The position numbers and the translations under genes were made by a program. A stretch of DNA of 64,000 bases, from NCBI GenBank assembly GCA_964489555.1, contig CAZAZF010000008.1, forward strand, positions 1-64,000. The letters are read 5' to 3'. Shown here piece by piece: positions 23,365 through 32,201 of this stretch. The stretch comes from JAAZGD01 sp964489555 (GTDB taxonomy: Bacteria > Bacillota > Clostridia > Peptostreptococcales > Anaerovoracaceae). Position 1 is the stretch's first letter; every line of letters begins with the position of its first letter. Under the pieces are notes generated by a model. It saw only the letters and a program-made list of their open reading frames with translations, searched no databases and was not told where the DNA came from.

Positions 23365-25184
23365 TGAGGGAAATCAAAACCCTGAAGGAATGGGGAATCA
23401 ACGATTTGTTTGCCCGAAAAATTTTTCGCGTGTATGGAGAAGAAAGCCTGGAGGCAATTGGGCAAAATCCCTACCGGCTTTTGGCTGATTTTCCGGAAGT
23501 GGATTTTTTGGAAGTGGACCGATTGGCTGCTCAGTTGGGTTTGGAACCGGAGGACCCTCGTCGTATTCGAAGCGGGGTTCTTTTTGTTCTCCGGAAGAGA
23601 GGAACCGACGGCAGCACTTGCGATTTGCACCGGGAACTGACTCAAGAATCCGCAGAAGAAATTTTGGGGGTGTCTTTTGAGGAAGTGGAAGATGAAATTC
23701 TTGCCATGGAGAGGGAGGGGTTATTGGTAACCGTGTCTCGCCAGGAAGAGCTCTTTGTGTATGACCCCTCTCTTTATGAAGCGGAGCGTAATATTGCCCA
23801 GGGAATCGGGCTTCTGGACCGAGCCAGGGTGAAACCCGTCCTGGGTGATGTGGACGGGCTGTTGGCCAGGATACAGCGGGATCAAAATCTGGTTTTTTCT
23901 GCCAATCAGTTGGAAACCATCCGAGCTGTTTTAAAGCACAATGTGGCTGTAATTACCGGAGGACCGGGCACGGGGAAAACTACTATTATCAATGGTGTGA
24001 TTTCCTTGCTTCAATCCTTCCATGAAAAAACTGTGATCTGTGCTCCCACCGGGAGAGCCGCCAAACGAATCAAAGAAGCTACCGGTCATCCTGCGGTGAC
24101 TCTCCATCGATTGCTGGAGGCAGAATTGGATGAAGAGCGTCATTCGGTGACCTTCCGCCGCTGCCAAAGCAACCCCTTGGATGTGGACGGAGTGATTGTG
24201 GACGAAAGTTCCATGTTGGATGTGCTGCTGATGAGCGCTTTGATGGACGCGTTGTCTCCGGGAACCCGGTTGATTTTGGTGGGAGATGCCAACCAGTTGC
24301 CGCCGGTGGGTCCGGGGCATGTGTTGAAGGACATCATGGAAAGCCAACGAGTTCCCGTATATGCCTTGAAAGAAATCTATCGGCAAGAGAAAGCCAGCAG
24401 GATTGTGGTCAACGCTCATGGCATTCAGGGGGGAGAAGTGCCTGAAGAAGGAAAAGAGCCTTCAGATTTTCGTTTGGTAGCGGCGCCCACTCAACAAGAG
24501 ACCTTGGAAGGCATTTTAGCTTGGATGGAAGGAAGGGAGTGGAATGGGATTTCCTTTCCCATGGACCCCTCTGAAATTCAGGTGATTACCATGACCAAAC
24601 AAGGACCTTTGGGAACCCGGCGGCTAAATGAAGAGTTGCAGGCCCGACTCAACCCGGAAGCGCCGGAAGTGCCCCGGTTAATCGACAGCAGAGGGCGTAT
24701 TTTCCGAAGAGGAGACCGGGTAATGCAGGTGCGCAACAACTATCAGTTGACTTGGAAATCCTTGGAGGACTTTACTGAAGGCGCGGGTATTTTCAATGGA
24801 GAAATCGGAATCATTCACGAAATTGATGTGTCCCGGCAGAGGATGGGTGTGGTTTTTGATAAAAACCGTTATGGGTTTTATCCTCAGGAACTGTTTCATG
24901 AATTGGAGCTAGCCTATGCCATTACGGTCCATAAGAGTCAGGGTTCTGAATTTCCGGGAATTATTATGCCTTTGATGTGGACTACTCCCAAATTGGCTAA
25001 TCGAAACCTTTTGTATACGGCGGTGACTCGAGGAAGAGATCAAGTTGCCTTGATAGGCAGCCTGAAATTACTGGAAAGCATGGTGAACAATCTGTCGGTG
25101 GATCGGCGGCGGACCGGCCTTGCCTGGGAGATTCAAGAGGAAATCCACGTCAATCCGCCAAAATACGAAGAAATTGACAAATAA
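23364..25184 (+). CDS. recD2: RecD2-like ATP-dependent DNA helicase, short form
   Basis: About 606 residues from ATG 23364 (TAATG overlap with the cca stop; GTG 23352 is an alternative). It starts directly with the helix-hairpin-helix region (GINDLFARKIFRVYGEESLE) and continues to the SF1B helicase core: Walker A GGPGTGKTT (about 199), DESSMLD, GDANQLPPVG, and the last motifs YAITVHKSQGSEFP and NLLYTAVTRGR. Normal RecD2 proteins are about 720-800 residues and have an N-terminal OB-like domain of about 90-100 residues before the HhH part; that domain is absent here and is not encoded just upstream. All ATPase motifs are intact, so it is probably an active 5'-3' helicase. Confidence 0.85.
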   Translation: MREIKTLKEWGINDLFARKIFRVYGEESLEAIGQNPYRLLADFPEVDFLEVDRLAAQLGLEPEDPRRIRSGVLFVLRKRGTDGSTCDLHRELTQESAEEILGVSFEEVEDEILAMEREGLLVTVSRQEELFVYDPSLYEAERNIAQGIGLLDRARVKPVLGDVDGLLARIQRDQNLVFSANQLETIRAVLKHNVAVITGGPGTGKTTIINGVISLLQSFHEKTVICAPTGRAAKRIKEATGHPAVTLHRLLEAELDEERHSVTFRRCQSNPLDVDGVIVDESSMLDVLLMSALMDALSPGTRLILVGDANQLPPVGPGHVLKDIMESQRVPVYALKEIYRQEKASRIVVNAHGIQGGEVPEEGKEPSDFRLVAAPTQQETLEGILAWMEGREWNGISFPMDPSEIQVITMTKQGPLGTRRLNEELQARLNPEAPEVPRLIDSRGRIFRRGDRVMQVRNNYQLTWKSLEDFTEGAGIFNGEIGIIHEIDVSRQRMGVVFDKNRYGFYPQELFHELELAYAITVHKSQGSEFPGIIMPLMWTTPKLANRNLLYTAVTRGRDQVALIGSLKLLESMVNNLSVDRRRTGLAWEIQEEIHVNPPKYEEIDK

Positions 25185-25231
25185 TGGAAATTATGTTAGG
25201 ATGATTCTTCCTTTTGGAAGGAGGGGAATCC

Positions 25232-25963
25232 TTGAAAATAAGACAATGGCTGAAATTTGTTTTTCCGGATGGATTGTATTGTTTTGGATGCCGCGCCCTC
25301 ATCGATGATAGCAGGCCTTATGGGCTTTGTGACGATTGTATGGCAAAATTTCACTGGGCCAACAAAAAAGTCTGTGAGAAATGCGGTAAAATAATGGAAG
25401 AAGAAGGAGTGTTTATTCGATGTAAGGATTGCCGAAGGGAGGAACCGGATTTTGAACAGGGGTTTACCTGTTTTCTCTATGGCCTCTATGAAAGAGAAGT
25501 GATTCAGGCTTTGAAATATGGGGGCGCCGGATATATGGCGGACAAGCTGGGAGCCTTGCTTTGGGATCGGTTAAAGCCGGAGCTGGCTAAAGGGCTGTGG
25601 GTGGACATAATGGTGCCAGTGCCCATCCATTGGAAGAAAAAAAGGAGACGCGGGTACAACCAGGCGGCGTTATTAGCCCGAAGATTGGGGGAATTTTCCG
25701 GGATTTCCGTATTGGAAGAAGGATTGGAACGAGTGCGAAATACGCCGGCTATGAGTCAGTTGGACCGGCAGCAACGGGCGGCCAATTTAAAGGGAGCTTT
25801 TCGACTTCATCCCAAGGCGGTTAATCGAATTTCAGGAAAGCAGATTCTTTTGATAGACGATGTGTACACCACAGGTGCCACCGCCACACAGTGTACAAAA
25901 GTGCTAAAGGAGAATGGCGCCCGGGAGGTGTATGTGTTGACCCTAGCGGCAGGAGCCAATTAA
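25232..25963 (+). CDS. comF: ComF family phosphoribosyltransferase-like protein
   Basis: A 243-residue protein starting at TTG 25232, 6 bases after AAGGAGGGG; no ATG fits. The N-terminus has a zinc-binding CxxC set (YCFGCRALID, CDDCMAKF, CEKCGKIM, CKDCRREE). The C-terminus is a type I phosphoribosyltransferase fold with the PRPP loop LLIDDVYTTGATA. ComF proteins take part in DNA uptake or related DNA handling; the enzymatic reaction is not established. It follows recD2 and its last 25 bases contain the promoter of the raiA-type RNA. Confidence 0.87.
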   Translation: MKIRQWLKFVFPDGLYCFGCRALIDDSRPYGLCDDCMAKFHWANKKVCEKCGKIMEEEGVFIRCKDCRREEPDFEQGFTCFLYGLYEREVIQALKYGGAGYMADKLGALLWDRLKPELAKGLWVDIMVPVPIHWKKKRRRGYNQAALLARRLGEFSGISVLEEGLERVRNTPAMSQLDRQQRAANLKGAFRLHPKAVNRISGKQILLIDDVYTTGATATQCTKVLKENGAREVYVLTLAAGAN

Positions 25964-25966
25964 TAT
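25937..25966 (+). promoter_or_regulatory. Promoter of the raiA-type RNA
   Basis: TTGACC (25937-25942) and TAATAT (25961-25966) are 18 bp apart. The predicted transcription start falls at about 25972, within a base or two of the first stem of the RNA. The -35 box lies within the end of comF. Confidence 0.6.
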
Positions 25967-25970
25967 AGAA

Positions 25971-26142
25971 AAGTTGTCCGGGTCTGTGGTTGAAAATCCA
26001 TGCCAGCTACGGGCAAAAGGATCCACGTAAACAATGGGCCATGTGCCCATTGCGAGCATGGCGTAGTTTAGATGTAAGTCCTCCGAAAATCGGATTAAGG
26101 CAAGTGTGGGGGCAAAGACCAGGTCAGCCGGACAACTTTTTT
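25971..26142 (+). ncRNA. raiA RNA: Structured non-coding RNA, raiA motif
   Basis: The 285-bp gap between comF and the hibernation factor holds a GC-rich structured element. The ends AAGTTGTCCGG (25971-25981) and CCGGACAACTT (26128-26138) form a closing 11-bp stem, and a T-run follows at once. Inside are clear hairpins AATGGGC/GCCCATT (26033-26051) and TCCGA/TCGGA (26082-26094), and unpaired purine-rich stretches. Its size, its position just upstream of a raiA/hpf gene and its own promoter fit the raiA-motif RNA of Firmicutes and Actinobacteria, whose function is unsettled. Identification is from context and general architecture; I could not run a covariance model. Confidence 0.7.
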
Positions 26143-26248
26143 ATGTTAAAGGGGCAGGTATTGTGGGTATACTACTCGTAATACATTAGCGAAATGTATG
26201 TGGGGTGTCATCGCACATGGGTTTCGTGAACAAAGGGAGGTCAGCGAC

Positions 26249-26776
26249 ATGAAGGTAATTATTACGACGAAGAATTTTAGTGCTAGCGAAAACCTGAAAG
26301 AGACCATTGAGAAGAAAATGAGCAAGCTGGGAAAATATTTCACCGATGACATTGAAGCCGATGTGATGATTTCCAGTGAGAGAGGCAGGCAGAAGGTGGA
26401 ATCCACCATTCATGCCAGAGGAATGATCTTTCGAGCAGAGGAATCTACTCCGGATGTGTATGAAAGCGTAGACAAGGTAGTAGACAAGTTGTCGGTTCAA
26501 ATGTCCCGTTTTAAGACCAAATTGCAACAGAAAAAGGGTGGAGATCGTTCGTTGCTTTTTGACAGCATTCCGGAATATGAGGAAGAACCTTTTGAGGTGG
26601 ATTTGGTGAAAACCAAGAAGTTTGATTTGGTTCCTATGCTGGCGGAGGAAGCCATTGTGCAGATGGAATTATTGCAGCATACCTTCTTTGTTTTTCTCAA
26701 CATGGAAACCGATAGCGTGAATGTAGTGTATAAGAGAAAGGATGGGGGCTACGGCCTTCTGGAAACCACTTACTAA
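26249..26776 (+). CDS. hpf: Ribosome hibernation promoting factor, long form
   Basis: A 175-residue protein from ATG 26249 behind GGGAGG. Residues 1-100 are the S30AE/HPF domain (KVIITTKNFSASENLKETIE, KLGKYFTDDIEADV). The C-terminal ~60 residues (VKTKKFDLVPMLAEEAIVQM, HTFFVFLNMETDSVNVVYKR, DGGYGLL) are the dimerisation domain found only in long HPF, which drives 100S ribosome dimers in resting cells. It lies 106 bp downstream of the raiA-type RNA and ends at a strong terminator. Its promoter is not clear from the sequence; an inverted repeat ATACATT/AATGTAT at 26181-26199 lies in its leader. Confidence 0.92.
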   Translation: MKVIITTKNFSASENLKETIEKKMSKLGKYFTDDIEADVMISSERGRQKVESTIHARGMIFRAEESTPDVYESVDKVVDKLSVQMSRFKTKLQQKKGGDRSLLFDSIPEYEEEPFEVDLVKTKKFDLVPMLAEEAIVQMELLQHTFFVFLNMETDSVNVVYKRKDGGYGLLETTY

Positions 26777-26785
26777 AACAGGTCG

Positions 26786-26823
26786 GGTGGCAAAGAGTAC
26801 TCCTCTTTGCCACCTTTTTTTTT
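26786..26823 (+). terminator. Terminator after hpf
   Basis: GGTGGCAAAGAG (26786-26797) pairs perfectly with CTCTTTGCCACC (26803-26814), followed by nine T residues. Confidence 0.92.
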
Positions 26824-26893
26824 ACCCTTAGCCCTTGAAAAACATGGGTTTTTTAGCTACAATGTAAAAGGACATTTCAAAGAGGGAGACACC

Positions 26894-27736
26894 ATGCCGG
26901 AGATTTTAACCAATATTACGGCCAATATTCAATTTACCGATGTTTTGGATATTGCCATCGTGGCATTTGTGATTTACAAGGTCATGGAATTTATCAAGGA
27001 AACCAGGGCACAGCAGCTCGTAAAGGGCTTGCTTGTTTTGGTGTTGGCTACTTTCCTTTCCGGCGAATTTCAGTTATATACGTTAAATTGGATTCTTCGA
27101 GGTACAATGACCATTGGTGTCATCGCTTTAGTTATCATCTTTCAGCCGGAGCTCCGGCGAGGCCTAGAGTATGTGGGACGACAAAAATTACCTTTGAAGA
27201 CCACTTTGGGGGAGATTGGCAAAGAAAAGGCCAAACACATCGCCAATCAAATTGCCAAAGCCATGGATGTTTTTTCCGATGAAAAAATTGGAGCCTTGAT
27301 GGTGTTTGAACGAGAAGTGGCTTTGACGGAAGTGGGTGAAACAGGTACGCTTCTGGATGCAGATATTTCTACCGAGCTTCTGGGAAATATATTTTATGAA
27401 GGTTCCCCCTTGCATGATGGGGCGGTAATCATTCGAGGGGCCAGGATTCACGCGGCGGGATGTGTCTTACCCTTGACCCAAAACAAGGATTTATCCAAGG
27501 AATTGGGGACTCGTCATCGAGCGGCCTTGGGCATTACGGAGCATTCCGATGCCATGGCTTTGGTGGTGTCGGAGGAGACCGGCATCATCTCCATCGCAAT
27601 CGATGGAAAGTTGTCCAGATTTTTGGATGTAAAATCCGTGGAGAAGGAACTGCTTCAGTTCTATCTTGGTGGATTAGAGGAAAAAGTACCGGCATTCTTT
27701 GGAAAATGGAGGAAAAAACGAAATGTTTCAAAATAA
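26894..27736 (+). CDS. cdaA: Diadenylate cyclase CdaA
   Basis: A 280-residue membrane protein from ATG 26894 behind AGAGGGAGAC. Three hydrophobic segments lie in the first ~90 residues. The cytoplasmic DAC domain follows, with SPLHDGAVII (DGA motif, about 174) and GTRHRAALG (RHR motif, about 207), which bind and join two ATP to make c-di-AMP. Length and the gene order cdaA-cdaR-glmM are those of nearly all Firmicutes. It overlaps cdaR by 14 bases, so the regulator is translated together with the cyclase. c-di-AMP controls potassium and osmolyte balance and cell-wall stability. Confidence 0.95.
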   Translation: MPEILTNITANIQFTDVLDIAIVAFVIYKVMEFIKETRAQQLVKGLLVLVLATFLSGEFQLYTLNWILRGTMTIGVIALVIIFQPELRRGLEYVGRQKLPLKTTLGEIGKEKAKHIANQIAKAMDVFSDEKIGALMVFEREVALTEVGETGTLLDADISTELLGNIFYEGSPLHDGAVIIRGARIHAAGCVLPLTQNKDLSKELGTRHRAALGITEHSDAMALVVSEETGIISIAIDGKLSRFLDVKSVEKELLQFYLGGLEEKVPAFFGKWRKKRNVSK

Positions 27737-28931
27737 GAATGCCAATTTAGTGTTGTCGATTATCGTGGCCCTGGTTATGTGGGGGTATGTTTTGATTGAT
27801 GTAAACCCCACGGTAGAGCAACGTTTTGAAAATATTCCGGTAAAGGTCCAAAATCAAGAAACGTTAATTCAAAGAGGGCTGGCCCTGAACCATGAAAACT
27901 ATAGCATTACCGTAGTGGTTAGCGGCAAACGTTCTGATATCGTGAAACTTTCTTCCGAGAAAATTGTGGCTATTATGGATGTGTTCGGCTACGCTTTGGG
28001 AACCAACTACATTCCGGTAAAAATCGAAGTGCCGGATAATTTATCGCTAGCAAGCATAGCCAATCCCAAGTTGGAAGTAATCATTGAAGAGTATGTGGTG
28101 AGCAATCGGACGGTGGAGATAAGCTACATTGGAGAAATCCCTTCGAATAAGGAGCCGGCCAATTTAAACATTAGTCCAAGGCAAGTGGAAGTGCGGGGGC
28201 CGAAAAGCAAGGTGGAGTCGGTGCAAAAATTATTGGTTGAAGTTCCGTTGGATGAATGGACTGCTTCCGGCACATCTACGGTGAATATCCAGCCATTGGA
28301 TGCCAATGGTGTCATGGTTACGGATATCAGCCTATCGGCGGCCACCGTCACCGTCACCGGCAACTTGTTGTCGGTGAAAACTGTTCCGTTGGAAATGATT
28401 ATCGAAGGAGCGATTTCGGAAGAATATCAAGTGGAGGCGTTGGATATTCCATCGAGAATCACATTGGTGGGCACTGAAGAACGGTTGGCGGAAATCAACA
28501 GCATTACTTCTTCGGTGGTGGATATTTCCGGGATTACCACCACAACCATTATTCCAGTGCCTATGGCGCTTCCCGATGGGGTGGCTCTGTCTGCCAATTC
28601 CCCGGCCCCTCAAATTACCATCAAAATAAGAGGGGTGGATACACGGGCCATGGACATTCCCACATCGGAGATTCTATTTGAGAACTTAAGCCAGGAGTAT
28701 TCTGCTTATGTGAATACCTCCAGCTTGAAAATTACCATGACAGGGGAGCAGGGGGTGCTAGCGGCAGTGGAACCTACTACGGATTTTCGTCTTTCTGTGG
28801 ATTTGGCCGGTCTAACGCCGGGGGTGTATACACTGCCGGTGGTGGTGAAATATGATATGGTTTTGACCAGTTTGACCATGTCTCCCATTGAGGTACAGGT
28901 GACCATCAATGCATTAAATGACCCATTTTAA
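27723..28931 (+). CDS. cdaR: CdaR regulator (YbbR-domain protein)
   Basis: A 402-residue protein from ATG 27723, 10 bases after GGAGG and overlapping cdaA. One N-terminal transmembrane segment (NLVLSIIVALVMWGYVLIDV) is followed by three to four YbbR repeats outside the membrane; lines such as VEISYIGEIPSNKEPANL and PRQVEVRGPKSKVESV mark them. CdaR binds and modulates CdaA. The next gene, glmM, links c-di-AMP to wall precursor synthesis. Confidence 0.9.
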   Translation: MFQNKNANLVLSIIVALVMWGYVLIDVNPTVEQRFENIPVKVQNQETLIQRGLALNHENYSITVVVSGKRSDIVKLSSEKIVAIMDVFGYALGTNYIPVKIEVPDNLSLASIANPKLEVIIEEYVVSNRTVEISYIGEIPSNKEPANLNISPRQVEVRGPKSKVESVQKLLVEVPLDEWTASGTSTVNIQPLDANGVMVTDISLSAATVTVTGNLLSVKTVPLEMIIEGAISEEYQVEALDIPSRITLVGTEERLAEINSITSSVVDISGITTTTIIPVPMALPDGVALSANSPAPQITIKIRGVDTRAMDIPTSEILFENLSQEYSAYVNTSSLKITMTGEQGVLAAVEPTTDFRLSVDLAGLTPGVYTLPVVVKYDMVLTSLTMSPIEVQVTINALNDPF

Positions 28932-28980
28932 CTGATCAACCGAGAAGTCTTCATAAAACGACGAAGGAGAGTAGCGAATC

Positions 28981-30330
28981 ATGGGAAGATTATTTGGTAC
29001 CGATGGCGTACGGGGCATCGTCAATAGGGACTTGACCCCGGAACTGGCCTTTAATCTGGGCAAAGCCGGCACCTATGTACTGAACAAGGAAAAGGAAAGG
29101 CCGATTATCATCATCGGCAAGGATACCAGGATTTCCGGGGACTTATTGGAAGATGCCATGTCCGCCGGAATTTTGTCCATGGGGGGAAATGTCATCAAGG
29201 TGGGGGTACTTCCTACTCCGGCGATTGCTTATTTGGTGCGCCATTTTCAAGCTGATGCGGGGGTGATGATTTCTGCTTCCCATAATACTTTTGAATATAA
29301 TGGCATTAAGTTTTTCAATCATGATGGGTTCAAGCTGGATGATGATTTGGAGGACGAAATCGAAGACATCATCACTCGGGATATTGACATCAATGGCCAT
29401 ATTACCGGCGAAAAAATCGGTCGATGTGTGGAAGCAGATAAAAAGGCATTGGAATATTATGTTCAGTTTTTGTACTCCACAGCGCCCTTGGATCTTTCGG
29501 GGAAGAAACTGGTACTGGATTGTGCCAATGGAGCCGCTTATCAAGCAGCCAAAATGGTGTTCCAACAGATGGGGGCTACGGTGATTGCCATAGCTGATGA
29601 CCCGGATGGCCTTAACATAAATGCCGGATGCGGATCCACCCACCCGGAGGCCCTTCAACACCGAGTGCTTTTGGAAAAGGCAAACCTGGGATTGGCCTTT
29701 GATGGGGATGCGGACCGATTGATTGCGGTTGATGAAAAGGGTGAGTTGATTGATGGAGATAAGATGCTATGCATCTGTGCCAAGATGATGAAAGAGACCG
29801 GTTGTTTATACGGAGACCTGGTGACGGCTACGGTGATGAGCAACTTGGGATTGCACAAGTATTTGGAATCCATCGGTGTAATCCGGGACATTACCAATGT
29901 AGGAGACCGGTATGTGTTGGAGCGCATGTTGAAAACCGGGTGTCTCATTGGGGGCGAGCAGTCCGGGCATATCATTTTCTTAAACTACACCACCACGGGG
30001 GATGGCATTTTATCCGCCTTACAGTTTATGAAAGCATTGACCTTGGATGAAAGAACCCCAAGTCAGATTGCCGGAGAGATCTCCCTTTATCCTCAGGTAT
30101 TGAAAAATGCCGCAATTAAGGAAGAAAACAAGCGCAAATATGAGCGAGATACAGAAATCAAGAAAGAAATCAAACGACTGGAGCAGTTGATGGCAGGAGA
30201 GGGTCGGGTTCTAATCAGGCCTTCCGGAACAGAACCCCTGGTACGCGTTATGATTGAGGGGAAAAATCAGAAAGAAATCACCAAGCTGGCGGAAGGGTTG
30301 GCCAGGCTGGTGACCAAGCGATTCGGATAA
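28981..30330 (+). CDS. glmM: Phosphoglucosamine mutase
   Basis: A 449-residue enzyme that converts glucosamine-6-phosphate to glucosamine-1-phosphate. The N-terminus LFGTDGVRGIVN, the active-site serine loop MISASHNTFEYNGIKFF (about residues 98-114), the metal site LAFDGDADRLIAVD (about 239) and the sugar-phosphate loop RPSGTEPLVRVM (about 415) are all as expected. It acts in the cytosol on the route to UDP-GlcNAc. It lies 49 bp after cdaR with GAAGGAGAG upstream and 10 bp before glmS. Confidence 0.95.
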   Translation: MGRLFGTDGVRGIVNRDLTPELAFNLGKAGTYVLNKEKERPIIIIGKDTRISGDLLEDAMSAGILSMGGNVIKVGVLPTPAIAYLVRHFQADAGVMISASHNTFEYNGIKFFNHDGFKLDDDLEDEIEDIITRDIDINGHITGEKIGRCVEADKKALEYYVQFLYSTAPLDLSGKKLVLDCANGAAYQAAKMVFQQMGATVIAIADDPDGLNINAGCGSTHPEALQHRVLLEKANLGLAFDGDADRLIAVDEKGELIDGDKMLCICAKMMKETGCLYGDLVTATVMSNLGLHKYLESIGVIRDITNVGDRYVLERMLKTGCLIGGEQSGHIIFLNYTTTGDGILSALQFMKALTLDERTPSQIAGEISLYPQVLKNAAIKEENKRKYERDTEIKKEIKRLEQLMAGEGRVLIRPSGTEPLVRVMIEGKNQKEITKLAEGLARLVTKRFG

Positions 30331-30340
30331 GGAGACAAGT

Positions 30341-32170
30341 ATGTGTGGAATAGTAGGGTATGTGGGTGCTGGTGATGCGCAAAGTGTCATTATCGACGGA
30401 TTAAAAAAACTGGAATACCGGGGGTATGATTCGGCAGGCATTGCCTTGTGTACCCAAGGCCGCCTGGATGTAAAAAAAGCGGTGGGGAGAATTGTCAACC
30501 TGGAAGAAATCTTGGATGAGGCTCCGATTTTTGCTTCTACGGGTATCGGTCATACCCGATGGGCCACCCATGGTGCTCCGTCGGATGTCAATGCGCACCC
30601 TCATTGCAACATGGGATGTACGGTGGCAGTGGTTCACAACGGCATCATCGAAAACTATGTGGAGCTTAGAGAATGGCTTTCCAAGGACTACGGTGTGGTT
30701 TTTAAAAGCGACACGGACAGTGAAGTCATCGCTCATTTGGTGGGAGTGTATTACGATGGGGATTTGGAAGATGCGGTGTTTAAGACCATTGAAAAAATGC
30801 GGGGAGCCTTTTCTGTAGGCGTGGTTTGCGCTCAGGAGCCTGACAAAATCGTGGCCTTTCGTAGAGATGCCCCTTTGATTGCCGGCTTGGGGAAAGAAGC
30901 CAATTTCATTGCATCGGACATTCCGGCGCTATTAAAGTATGTGCGTGAGATTTACTTGATTGAAAACAATGAGATGGTGGTTCTTACCAAAGACGCGGTG
31001 AAAATTTACAACCAGGACAGGGAGGAAATCCAACGGGATGTATTCCATGTAACATGGGATGCGGATGCAGCGGAAAAGGAAGGTTATGATCATTTTATGC
31101 TGAAGGAGATTCATGAACAACCAAAAGGGCTCTACGAAACTCTTCACCGGCGGTTGAATGCACAAGACGAAATCAATTTGGATGGAATTCGGATGAGTCG
31201 GGAGGATATTCTGAAGTTCAACAAAGTGTACATCGTAGCTTGCGGCACAGCATACCATGCAGGTTTGGTGGGAAAGTCCGCCATCGAGAAGATGGCTAAA
31301 ATTCCCGTTGAAGTGGAGGTGGCCAGTGAATTTCGCTATCGAGATCCTTTTGTGGATGAAAACACTTTGTTCATCGGAATCAGTCAATCGGGAGAAACTC
31401 TGGACACCTTGGCAGCCTTAAGAGAAGCCAAAAGCAAAGGCGCCCGTGTGCTTTCGGTGGTCAATGTGGTGGGCAGCTCGGTGGCTCGGGAATCCGATGA
31501 TGTGTTTTATACATGGGCGGGGCCGGAAATCGCTGTGGCATCTACCAAGGCCTATACCACCCAACTGATGTGCATGTATCTCATTGCCCTTTATATGGGA
31601 AGGACCAAGGGAACCGTTGATGAGGAAACCTATCATCATTTCATCAAGGAGCTAAAAGAGATTCCGGGGAAATTGACGGAACTGCTCAAGAAGGAAGCGG
31701 AATTCCAGAAGGTGGCGAAAAGCATTTACCGGAAGGAACAAGTTTTCTTTATAGGGAGGGGCCCGGATGTGGGGGTTTCCTACGAGGGATCCTTGAAGTT
31801 GAAAGAAATATCCTATATCAATTCTTTCGCCATTGCCGCTGGTGAGTTGAAACATGGTACCATCGCGTTAATCGAGCAAGGGACCCTGGTGATTGCCCTG
31901 GCTACCCAAAACCGGCTATATGAAAAAATGTTGTCCAATATCCAGGAGGTAAAGGCCAGGGGGGCGTATGTTCTTGGATTGGCCAAAGAGGACAATCAAG
32001 AACTGGAAAAACAAGCAGATCAAGTGATGTTTATTCCGGAATGCATGGATGAAATCACGCCCTTATTGTCTGTGGTGCCTCTGCAGCTTTTGGCTTACTA
32101 CATCGCTAAAGAACGGGGTTGTGATATTGACAAACCCAAAAACTTGGCCAAAAGCGTTACCGTGGAGTAA
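30341..32170 (+). CDS. glmS: Glutamine-fructose-6-phosphate aminotransferase
   Basis: A 609-residue enzyme making glucosamine-6-phosphate from fructose-6-phosphate and glutamine. It begins CGIVGYVG, the N-terminal nucleophile cysteine after Met removal, with TRWATHGAPSDVNAHPH for the glutaminase site. Two SIS domains follow (SQSGETLDTLAAL, and IGRGPDVGVSYEGSLKLKEI), and it ends with DKPKNLAKSVTVE, the usual C-terminal tail. Only 10 bp separate it from glmM, so there is no room for the glmS ribozyme found in many other Firmicutes; control must come another way. Confidence 0.96.
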   Translation: MCGIVGYVGAGDAQSVIIDGLKKLEYRGYDSAGIALCTQGRLDVKKAVGRIVNLEEILDEAPIFASTGIGHTRWATHGAPSDVNAHPHCNMGCTVAVVHNGIIENYVELREWLSKDYGVVFKSDTDSEVIAHLVGVYYDGDLEDAVFKTIEKMRGAFSVGVVCAQEPDKIVAFRRDAPLIAGLGKEANFIASDIPALLKYVREIYLIENNEMVVLTKDAVKIYNQDREEIQRDVFHVTWDADAAEKEGYDHFMLKEIHEQPKGLYETLHRRLNAQDEINLDGIRMSREDILKFNKVYIVACGTAYHAGLVGKSAIEKMAKIPVEVEVASEFRYRDPFVDENTLFIGISQSGETLDTLAALREAKSKGARVLSVVNVVGSSVARESDDVFYTWAGPEIAVASTKAYTTQLMCMYLIALYMGRTKGTVDEETYHHFIKELKEIPGKLTELLKKEAEFQKVAKSIYRKEQVFFIGRGPDVGVSYEGSLKLKEISYINSFAIAAGELKHGTIALIEQGTLVIALATQNRLYEKMLSNIQEVKARGAYVLGLAKEDNQELEKQADQVMFIPECMDEITPLLSVVPLQLLAYYIAKERGCDIDKPKNLAKSVTVE

Positions 32171-32201
32171 TGAGAACCAAGAAAGGAATCAAAGAATCAT
32201 T

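Noticed and set aside
32049..32201. A 51-residue extension at the N-terminus of SAH hydrolase
   Set aside because: It lies inside glmS in another frame; ATG 32202 gives the usual protein start.
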